Shown: positions 5,548 through 11,692 of the stretch, one piece after another
Layout: the number at the start of each line of letters is the position of its first letter
How positions within the stretch are numbered: the first letter of the stretch is position 1
NCBI GenBank assembly: GCA_052387855.1
Contig: JBQTIT010000047.1
Span: forward strand, 1-11,692
DNA: 11,692 nt
Origin: CAIYZT01 sp052387855
Lineage (GTDB): Bacteria; Pseudomonadota; Alphaproteobacteria; Rhodobacterales; Rhodobacteraceae
Reading direction: 5' to 3'
Notes under the pieces: generated by a model
What the model saw: only the letters and a program-made list of their open reading frames with translations
Database searches by the model: none
What the model was told of the DNA's origin: nothing
Position numbers and translations under genes: made by a program

Positions 5548-7092
5548 TCAGATGAATGCGTCGGGCATTTCGGCTTTGCGGCGGGCAACATAGCTGTCCA
5601 GTTCCTCGCGCTTGGCCGGGTCCAGGTCGGGCGCCTGATAGTCGCCGAGCAGCTTCTTGACGCGCAGGCCCGCCAGGGTCTGGGTGTCGCGCGCGCCCTC
5701 TTCGGCCCAGGTCTCGAAGGGCTTGTAGTCAAAGAGGTCCGAGCGCCAGAAGGCTGACTTGAAATTGGCCTGGGTGTGCTCGCATCCCAGGTAGTGGCCC
5801 CCCGGGCCGACCTCGCGGATGGCGTCCATCGCCTGGCCGTTCGTGTCCATCATGATGCCCTGCGCCAGATGGTGCAGCGTGCCGAGCTGGTCGGCGTCCA
5901 TCACGAATTTTTCATAGGAGCTGACCAGCCCCCCCTCAAGCCAGCCGCAGGCGTGCAGCATGAAGTTGACGCCGGACAAGAGCGCCATGTTCAGGCTGTT
6001 GGCGGTCTCGTAAGCCGCCTGCGCGTCGGGCAGCTTGGAGCCGCAGAACGACCCGCCCGACCGGTAGGGCAGCCCCAGGCGCCGGGCCAACTGCCCCGCG
6101 CCATAGGTGATGTGGCTGGCCTCGGGGGTGCCAAAGGTCGGCGCGCCCGAATTCATGTCGATCGAGGTGACGAAGGCGCCAAAGATCACCGGCGCGCCCT
6201 TGCGCACCAACTGGCTGTAGGCGACGCCGGCCAGAACCTCGGCCAGGACCTGGGTCAGGGTGCCGGCCACCGTGACCGGCGCCATCGCGCCGCCGACGAT
6301 GAAGGGCGAGACGATCGCCGCCTGCCCGGCCTTGGCATAGACCTCGAGCGCGCCCATCATGATGCTGTCGAAAGTCATGGGCGAGTTGATGTTGATCAGG
6401 CTGGTCATCACCGTGTTCCGGTCGACGAAATCGTCGCCGAACAGGATCTTTGACATCGCCACCGAATCGGCCGCGCGGCTGGGTTCGGTGACCGATCCCA
6501 TATAGGGCTTGTCCGACAGGGTCATATGCGCCAGCAGCATGTCGAGATGGCGCTTGTTCACCGGCACGTCGGTCGGCTCGCAGACCGTGCCGCCCGAATG
6601 GTGCAGCCACTTGGACATGTAGCCCAGCTTCACGAAGGCGCGGAAATCCTCCAGCGTGGCGTAGCGGCGCCCGCCCTCGATGTCGCGCACAAAGGGGGGG
6701 CCGTAGACCGGGGCCAGCACCAGGTTGCGCCCGCCGATCTCGACGTTGCGGTCGGGGTTGCGGGCGTGCTGGGTAAAGGAGCGCGGCGCGTGGGCGCAGA
6801 GCGCGCGGGCCAGGCCGCGCGGGATATGGACCCGCTCGCCGCGCACATCGGCCCCCGCCGCGCGCCACAGGGCCAGCGCCTCGGGGTTTTCCAGGAAATT
6901 CACGCCGATCTCTTCCAGCACCGTCTCGGCGTTGCGCTCGATGATCTCAAGCGCTTCGTCGTTGAGGATCTCGAAATTCGGGATGTTGCGGCGGATGTAG
7001 CCGGCGGTTTCAAAGGACACGGCCGAGCGTTCCGCCCGCCGCGTCGCCCCGCCGCCGCCGCGCTGCCGGCGCACTGGTTCCTGATCGCTCAT
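5548..7092 (-). CDS. MttB-family (trimethylamine methyltransferase-like) protein, non-pyrrolysine
   Basis: 514-residue member of the MttB superfamily (COG5598 type). Relatives transfer a methyl group from a quaternary amine to a corrinoid protein; the archaeal trimethylamine enzyme uses pyrrolysine, while many bacterial relatives, such as glycine betaine methyltransferases, do not. Family-like stretches include IPNFEILNDEALEIIERNAE (37-56), KWLHHSGGTVCEPTDVPVNK (161-180), SLININSPMTFDSIMMGALE (231-250) and SIDMNSGAPTFGTPEASH (310-327). The reading frame is continuous with no internal TAG, so no pyrrolysine is encoded. The N-terminal RRQRGGGGATRR is low-complexity and non-conserved. The ATG at 7092 follows GGAG at a seven-base gap. 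No corrinoid protein, reductive activator or amine transporter gene is in the window, so the substrate cannot be inferred from context. Cytoplasmic. Confidence 0.88.
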   Translation of the reverse strand: MSDQEPVRRQRGGGGATRRAERSAVSFETAGYIRRNIPNFEILNDEALEIIERNAETVLEEIGVNFLENPEALALWRAAGADVRGERVHIPRGLARALCAHAPRSFTQHARNPDRNVEIGGRNLVLAPVYGPPFVRDIEGGRRYATLEDFRAFVKLGYMSKWLHHSGGTVCEPTDVPVNKRHLDMLLAHMTLSDKPYMGSVTEPSRAADSVAMSKILFGDDFVDRNTVMTSLININSPMTFDSIMMGALEVYAKAGQAAIVSPFIVGGAMAPVTVAGTLTQVLAEVLAGVAYSQLVRKGAPVIFGAFVTSIDMNSGAPTFGTPEASHITYGAGQLARRLGLPYRSGGSFCGSKLPDAQAAYETANSLNMALLSGVNFMLHACGWLEGGLVSSYEKFVMDADQLGTLHHLAQGIMMDTNGQAMDAIREVGPGGHYLGCEHTQANFKSAFWRSDLFDYKPFETWAEEGARDTQTLAGLRVKKLLGDYQAPDLDPAKREELDSYVARRKAEMPDAFI

Positions 7093-7314
7093 TGCTGGTC
7101 TCCGATGCTGTATTCGGCCCCGTTATGCCCCGTGGCGATGCGAGAGCGGCAAAGGAATACGGCGGATGAAGGCCAAAAACGACACGCGCCTGCGCCTTAT
7201 GCGACAGACGGACGGCGCGACTCAGGCGGCCGCCCGCAGCCATGCGCAGCCGGGCGCACGGGATTCCGGGCCCGCCCCCTTGCGGTTTCGCGCGGCTAAA
7301 GCTACGCGGGGGGC

Positions 7315-8874
7315 ATGATCCAGACCCATGACCGCCTGCTCATCATCGACTTCGGCTCTCAGGTGACGCAGCTCATCGCGCGGCGTCTGCGCGAGTTGAA
7401 CGTCTACTGCGAGATTCACCCCTACAACCGGATCGACGACGCCTTTTTGCGGACTTTCGCCCCAAGGGCCGTGATCTTTTCCGGCGGTCCCGCCTCGGTC
7501 TATCAGGACGGCGCGCCGATGCCGCCAGAGGGGGTCTTTGACCTTGGCGTGCCGATCCTGGGGATCTGCTATGGCCAGCAGGTGATGATGCATTGTCTGG
7601 GCGGCAAGGTCGAAGGCGGGCATGGCACCGCCGAATTCGGCCGCGCCCGCGTCACCCCCACCGACGCGCGGCTTTCGCTGCTGGACGGCTGGTTTGCCGA
7701 TGGCCCCGAGCAGGTCTGGATGAGCCACGGCGATCACGTCAGCCGCATCGCCCCGGGGTTCGAGGTTTACGGCACCTCGCCCAACGCGCCCTTTGCCATC
7801 ACCGCCGACCCCGCGCGCCGCTTTTACGCGGTCCAGTTCCACCCCGAGGTGCACCACACCCCCAAGGGCGCCCGGCTGTACGAAAACTTTGTCCGCCTGG
7901 CCGGGTTCAAGGGCGACTGGACCATGGGCGCCTACCGGGCCGAGGCGATTGCCCGCATCCGCGCGCAGGTAGGCGATGCCAAGGTGATCTGCGGGCTGTC
8001 GGGCGGGGTGGATTCCTCGGTCGCCGCCGTGCTGATCCATGAGGCGATCGGCGATCAGCTCACCTGCGTCTTTGTCGATCACGGCCTGTTGCGTCTGGGA
8101 GAGGCCGAACAGGTCGTCACCATGTTCCGCGACCATTACAACATGCCGCTGATCCACGCCGACGAAAGCGCCCTGTTCCTGGGGGCGCTTGAAGGCGTCA
8201 GCGACCCCGAGGTCAAGCGCAAGACCATCGGACGGCTCTTCATCGAGGTGTTCCAGAAGCACGCAACCGCCGTGGGCGGGGCAAAATTCCTGGCGCAGGG
8301 CACGCTTTATCCGGACGTGATCGAAAGCGTCAGCTTTTCGGGCGGCCCCTCGGTCACCATCAAGAGCCATCATAACGTGGGCGGCCTGCCGGAAAAGATG
8401 GGGCTGAAGCTGGTCGAGCCCCTGCGCGAGTTGTTCAAGGACGAGGTGCGCGCGCTGGGGCGCGAGCTGGGTCTGCCGGCCAGCTTCATCGGCCGCCACC
8501 CCTTTCCCGGCCCCGGCCTGGCCATCCGCTGCCCGGGTGAAATCACCGCCGAAAAGCTGGACATCCTGCGCCGGGCCGATGCCGTCTATATCGACCAGAT
8601 CCGCAAGCACGGGCTTTATGACGAGATCTGGCAGGCCTTTGCCGCGATCCTGCCGATGCGCACGGTCGGCGTGATGGGCGACGGGCGCACCTATGATTAC
8701 GCGCTGGCGCTGCGGGCGGTGACCAGCGTTGACGGGATGACCGCCGACTATTACCCCTTCAGCCACGACTTTCTGGGCGAGACGGCGACGCGCATCATCA
8801 ACGAGGTCAAGGGCATCAACCGGGTGTTCTACGACTGCACCTCGAAACCACCGGGAACGATCGAGCTGGAATGA
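7315..8874 (+). CDS. guaA: GMP synthase (glutamine-hydrolysing)
   Basis: Converts XMP to GMP using glutamine and ATP, the last step of guanine nucleotide synthesis. The 519-residue protein has the three expected parts. The class I glutamine amidotransferase domain has Cys85 in GICYGQQ and His176/Glu178 in FHPEVHHT. The ATP-pyrophosphatase domain has the P-loop SGGVDSS at 229-235. The C-terminal dimerisation domain ends CTSKPPGTIELE as usual. All catalytic residues are intact. The ATG at 7315 gives the family N-terminus (DRLLIIDFGSQVTQLIARRL); the upstream G-run GGGGGG is a plausible but close ribosome-binding site. It is the first of four plus-strand genes; the next starts 49 bases downstream and may be co-transcribed. 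The large antisense frame over this gene is a shadow of codon bias. Confidence 0.98.
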   Translation: MIQTHDRLLIIDFGSQVTQLIARRLRELNVYCEIHPYNRIDDAFLRTFAPRAVIFSGGPASVYQDGAPMPPEGVFDLGVPILGICYGQQVMMHCLGGKVEGGHGTAEFGRARVTPTDARLSLLDGWFADGPEQVWMSHGDHVSRIAPGFEVYGTSPNAPFAITADPARRFYAVQFHPEVHHTPKGARLYENFVRLAGFKGDWTMGAYRAEAIARIRAQVGDAKVICGLSGGVDSSVAAVLIHEAIGDQLTCVFVDHGLLRLGEAEQVVTMFRDHYNMPLIHADESALFLGALEGVSDPEVKRKTIGRLFIEVFQKHATAVGGAKFLAQGTLYPDVIESVSFSGGPSVTIKSHHNVGGLPEKMGLKLVEPLRELFKDEVRALGRELGLPASFIGRHPFPGPGLAIRCPGEITAEKLDILRRADAVYIDQIRKHGLYDEIWQAFAAILPMRTVGVMGDGRTYDYALALRAVTSVDGMTADYYPFSHDFLGETATRIINEVKGINRVFYDCTSKPPGTIELE

Positions 8875-8923
8875 CACGCCGCGCCCCTGGGGTCACTTGC
8901 CCCTGCCGCCCCCGGGTGCGGCG

Positions 8924-9202
8924 ATGATCCGCCTGACCGGGCGCCTGATCTGCGCCGCCGCCGAAGAGGCCGCGACGGTCCGGCTGCACCTGCCCGCGCA
9001 TCTGCGCCTCAGCCGGGCCGACGCGGGGTGCCTGTCGTTCAAGATCGCGCAAAGCGCCGATCCGCTTGTCTTTGACGTGGACGAAAGCTTTCAGACCCGC
9101 GCCGACTTCGAGGCGCACCGCGACCGCGCGCGGCAAAGCGACTGGGCCCGGGCCACGGCGGATCTGCGGCGCGACTACCGTCTGGACGAGGGGCAGGACT
9201 GA
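8924..9202 (+). CDS. Small antibiotic-biosynthesis-monooxygenase-like protein
   Basis: 92-residue single-domain protein of the ABM ferredoxin-like fold (putative quinol monooxygenase type). The typical pattern is visible: an initial strand MIRLTGRLIC, a helix ending in LPAHLRLSRADAGCLSFKI (the family's 'H...R.EPGC..F' region), then VFDVDESFQTRADFEAHRDR with the conserved strand-helix 'E.f.....f..H'. The substrate is unknown. I chose the ATG at 8924 because the family starts here; a TTG at 8897 would add nine proline-rich residues. A small hairpin (GCCGC 8905-8909 with GCGGC 8918-8922) sits directly before the ATG. The stop is two bases before the MFS start, so the two are probably translationally coupled. 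Confidence 0.75.
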   Translation: MIRLTGRLICAAAEEAATVRLHLPAHLRLSRADAGCLSFKIAQSADPLVFDVDESFQTRADFEAHRDRARQSDWARATADLRRDYRLDEGQD

Positions 9203-9204
9203 CC

Positions 9205-10499
9205 ATGGGCGCCTCGATTCTCTTTCGCCGCCGCGATTTCGGGCTTTACTGGCTTGGTCTGCTCTTTGTGCAGATGGCGACGCAAATCCAGTCGATCACC
9301 ATCGGCTGGCAGATCTACGGGCTGGGCCGCGCCAGCATGACCATCTCGGAAAGCGCCTTTCTGGTCGGGCTGGTCGGGCTGGCGCAGTTCCTGCCGATGT
9401 TCGCCCTGACGCTCTGGGCCGGCTCGCTGGCCGACCGCCATTCGCGCCGGGCCATCGTGGTGCTGGCGCTATTGGTCGACACGTTCTGCGTCGGCGCTCT
9501 GGTCGCGGTGGCGCTGATGCCGGCGCCGGATTACCGACTGATCTTTGCCATCGCCGCCCTGTTCGGCGCGGCCCGCGCCTTTCTGTCGCCCGCCTCCACG
9601 GCGCTGGTGCCGATGCTGGTGCCGGTTGCCGAGATGCCGCAGGCGATCTCGCTGAAATCGTTGTCCTGGCAGTTCGCGGTGATCGTCGGGCCCTGGCTTG
9701 GGGCATCCTGATCGCCTTTTCGACGGCGCTGGCCTATGGGGCGGCCTTCGGGCTTTATCTGGCCGGCCTGACGCTGGTGCTGATGCTGCGGGCGAACACG
9801 ACGCCGGCGCGCCAGCCCGGCGGGCAGTGGCACCAGATCATGGAAGGGCTGCGCTACACCTGGTCCAACAAGATCATCTTCGGCGCCATCAGCCTTGACC
9901 TTTTCGCGGTGCTGCTGGGCGGGGCGACGGCGCTCTTGCCGGCCTTTGCCAGCGATATCCTGGGCGTCGGGCCCGAGGGCTTTGGCCTCTTGCGGTCCGG
10001 GCCGGCGATCGGGGCGGTGGTCATGGCGCTAATCCTGGTGCGCTGGCCGCTGCGCCGGCGGGCGGGGATACGGATGTTCTGGGCGGTCGCCGCCTTTGGC
10101 GCCGCGACCGTGGTCTTTGGCCTGTCGCGCAACCTTTGGCTGTCGCTGGGGGCTCTGGCGGCGCTGGGGGCGGCCGACATGGTGTCGGTCTATGTCCGCC
10201 AGACGCTGGTGCAGATCGTGACCCCCGACCACATGCGCGGGCGCGTCTCGTCGGTTTCGGGGCTGTTCATCTCGGGTTCGAACGAGCTGGGAGAGTTCGA
10301 AAGCGGTGTCGTGGCGCGGTTCATCGGCCCGGTGGGGGCGGCGGTCTTTGGCGGCATCGGCACGCTTGGGGTCACGGGCCTGTGGGCCTGGATGTTCCCG
10401 GCGCTGCGCCGGGCGGACCGGCTGGACCAGGCCGGCGCGCCCGAGGCTGCCGCCGCGCCGCTCGCAGCCCCGGCCGCCGCCGCGCCCGGGCAGACCTGA
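9205..10499 (+). pseudogene. EntS-like MFS exporter broken by a one-base frameshift
   Basis: The N-terminal part (MGASILFRRRDFGLYWLGLL onward, 168 residues in frame) has about four membrane segments and the MFS motif GSLADRHSRR (73-82). It ends at a TGA (9709-9711) directly after QFAVIVGPWLG. The remainder continues in the preceding frame from GILIAFSTALAYG to a TGA at 10497-10499. It includes the family-typical DHMRGRVSSVSGLFISGSNE and ELGEFESGVVA of the MFS_3/EntS group. One more G in the G4 run 9700-9703 would give PWLGGILIAFS and an intact 431-residue transporter. Codon use and conservation do not change across the break, so the lesion is very recent or an artefact. Substrate is unknown; an efflux role is likely. 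It follows the ABM-like gene by two bases. Confidence 0.85.
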
Positions 10500-10562
10500 C
10501 GCGCCGCCACCGCCGGCGGAATGCGGCTGGACAAGCGCGCCCCGCCGGTCAAGGTTGGCGCG

Positions 10563-11480
10563 ATGAAACCGGCCGCCCGCCCTGCCCTGCCGCCCGCGCT
10601 GCGCGCCGCCCTTCTGATGATGGGGGCCATGCTGTGCTTTTCGGCCATGGCCATCGCCGCGCGCGAGCTGGCCGGCCGGCACGACACCTTTGAGATCATG
10701 GCGGCGCGCTCGGCCGTCGGGCTGGCGCTGGTGCTGGCCTGGGCTGTCGGCGCGGGGCGGCTGGCCGAGATCGGCCTGGCCCATTTCGGCGCGCAACTGC
10801 TGCGCAACGGGGTGCATTTCGTCGGGCAGAACCTGTGGTTCTGGGCCCTGACGCTGATCCCGCTGTCGCAGCTTTTCGCGCTGGAATTCACCGCGCCGAT
10901 CTGGGTGATCCTGCTGGCGCCCCTGGCGCTGGGCGAGCGATTGACTTCCATGCGTCTTGTGGCGGCGGCGGTGGGCTTTGCCGGCATCCTGATCGTGACC
11001 CGTCCCTTTGGCGCCCTGCCGGGGCCGGGGGTTCTGGCGGCGGCCGGCTCGGCGGTGTTCTTTGCGCTGACCTCGATCCTGACCAAGCGGCTGACCGCGC
11101 AGGAAAGCCTGACCGCGATCCTGTTCTGGCTGGCCCTGGTGCAGCTTGTGCTGGGGCTGGCCTGCGCGCTCTGGGACGGGGCGCTGCGCTGGCCCGACGC
11201 GCAGACCCTGCCCTGGCTGATCGTGATCGGCCTTGCCGGCATCCTGGCGCATCTGACCCTGACCGCCGCGCTGCGCCTGGCCCCGGCCAGCTTTGTGGTG
11301 CCGCTGGATTTCGTGCGCCTGCCGCTGATCGCGCTGGTCGGCGCCGCCGCCTACGCCGAGCCGCTGGATCCGATGGTCCTGGCGGGCGGGTTGGTGATCA
11401 TCCTTGGCGTCTGGATCAACCTGCGAGCCGAAATGGCCCCCGAGGGGGCGCCGGAGGGGGGCGCGCGGCCTCGGCAGTAG
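10563..11480 (+). CDS. EamA/DMT-family transporter
   Basis: 305-residue inner-membrane permease with about ten hydrophobic segments in two EamA repeats (roughly residues 12-145 and 155-290), as in drug/metabolite transporters. Recognisable stretches are LRAALLMMGAMLCFSAMAIA, GQNLWFWALTLIPLSQLFAL followed by EFTAPIWVILLAPLALGERL, and SAVFFALTSILTKRLT, then VVPLDFVRLPLIALVGAAAY. Substrate is unknown. The ATG at 10563 has AAGG eight bases upstream; the earlier ATG at 10521 lacks a well-spaced site. The gene lies 63 bases after the MFS gene on the same strand. Its last few codons and TAG stop (11478-11480) fall inside sequence similar to the dispersed repeat, so the C-terminal tail (GARPRQ) is probably repeat-derived. 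Confidence 0.9.
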   Translation: MKPAARPALPPALRAALLMMGAMLCFSAMAIAARELAGRHDTFEIMAARSAVGLALVLAWAVGAGRLAEIGLAHFGAQLLRNGVHFVGQNLWFWALTLIPLSQLFALEFTAPIWVILLAPLALGERLTSMRLVAAAVGFAGILIVTRPFGALPGPGVLAAAGSAVFFALTSILTKRLTAQESLTAILFWLALVQLVLGLACALWDGALRWPDAQTLPWLIVIGLAGILAHLTLTAALRLAPASFVVPLDFVRLPLIALVGAAAYAEPLDPMVLAGGLVIILGVWINLRAEMAPEGAPEGGARPRQ

Positions 11481-11582
11481 CTTCGGCCAGGCCCAAGCGG
11501 AAAAGGAAACGCCCTGCGTTTCCCTGCCCGTGGGGGAAGGTGTCTGGGTGACAGGTTCCGCCCTCACACCAGAGACCAGCGC
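11470..11582 (-). repeat. Dispersed structured repeat, right array, unit C
   Basis: Read on the minus strand this unit starts GCGCTGGTCTCTGGTGTGAG and aligns with unit A at the left edge, with about 10 differences over the first 86 bases. Similarity continues (GGCCGAAGC...GCCGAGG) up to and through the EamA-gene stop codon. The hairpin GGAAACGC/GCGTTTCC is conserved (11505-11512/11516-11523), while its loop differs from unit A. Orientation is opposite to the left array. Confidence 0.85.
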
Positions 11583-11692
11583 CTGACCTGGCAGGCGCTG
11601 GCCGAGGGCCTTTGGGGCCCTCGGCCGGGGATGGAGCTTGCGGCTCGCATGACCTCGGCGATGGCCTCGGTCAAAGTCGGGCGGAGAAGGAA
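11583..11692 (-). repeat. Dispersed structured repeat, right array, unit cut by window end
   Basis: The reverse complement of 11590-11692 equals left bases 98-200 at 98 of 103 positions without gaps. It carries the perfect 11-bp palindrome (11600-11610/11616-11626, loop TTTGG). The junction to unit C is a 10-bp stem, CCAGCGCCTG/CAGGCGCTGG (11576-11585/11592-11601). Similarity runs to the last base, so the array continues beyond the window. Confidence 0.88.

Noticed and set aside
7219..7266. Two GANTC methylation sites (GACTC 7219-7223, GATTC 7262-7266) upstream of guaA
   Set aside because: Suggestive of CcrM/GcrA control, but two five-base motifs in 222 bases are weak evidence without a promoter map.
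7093..7314. Possible riboswitch or promoter upstream of guaA
   Set aside because: No purine-riboswitch-like helices and no well-spaced -35/-10 pair could be found on either strand.
7222..8877. 551-residue antisense frame opposite guaA
   Set aside because: guaA is unambiguous with all motifs intact. The antisense frame is a by-product of GC-rich codon use and has no family resemblance.
10029..11567. 512-residue minus-strand frame over the MFS and EamA genes
   Set aside because: A glutamine/arginine-rich shadow of two membrane-protein genes; it starts inside the repeat and has no recognisable domain.

Overview
The window is GC-rich DNA that reads as an alphaproteobacterium of the Rhodobacterales (Rhodobacter/Paracoccus-like). 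This rests on the style of LipA and GuaA, on a DUF6456/DUF6477-type gene pair that I recall from that group, and on compact divergent and convergent gene pairs separated by strong GC hairpins. It is mostly chromosomal housekeeping and accessory DNA. I see no rRNA, tRNA, CRISPR array, transposase or phage gene.

Layout: 1-343 has no gene and holds two head-to-tail units of a dispersed, hairpin-rich repeat. lipA (lipoyl synthase, minus) follows. It diverges from katG (catalase-peroxidase, plus) across a 245-bp regulatory region that contains a good -10/-35 pair and an Irr-box-like palindrome. katG converges on a minus-strand putative regulator made of an N-terminal helix-turn-helix part and a C-terminal DUF6456-like part. 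These two parts lie in different frames. Across an AT-rich promoter region sits a small divergent DUF6477-like gene (plus). A perfect 19-bp bidirectional hairpin separates it from a minus-strand MttB-family (trimethylamine methyltransferase-like) gene. From 7315 to 11480 four plus-strand genes follow closely: guaA (GMP synthase), a small antibiotic-biosynthesis-monooxygenase-like gene, an EntS-like MFS exporter broken by a one-base frameshift, and an EamA/DMT permease. The gap 7093-7314 between the MttB-family gene and guaA shows no convincing promoter or structure. The segment 11481-11692 carries the same repeat as the left edge, inverted.

Gene relationships: lipA and katG are an Fe-S enzyme and a haem enzyme, so a shared iron-responsive control region is plausible. 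The ABM-like gene and the MFS gene are two bases apart and probably co-translated. The two permeases and the ABM-like protein may form an export or detoxification cluster behind guaA.

Most notable are (i) the repeat family: four partial or complete units in two inverted arrays that abut the 3' ends of lipA and the EamA gene in the same relative orientation, with conserved palindromes, variable loops and one compensatory base-pair change; and (ii) two frameshifted genes that would each be repaired by adding one base to a homopolymer (A5 to A6, G4 to G5), which points either to sequence error or to recent slippage mutations.
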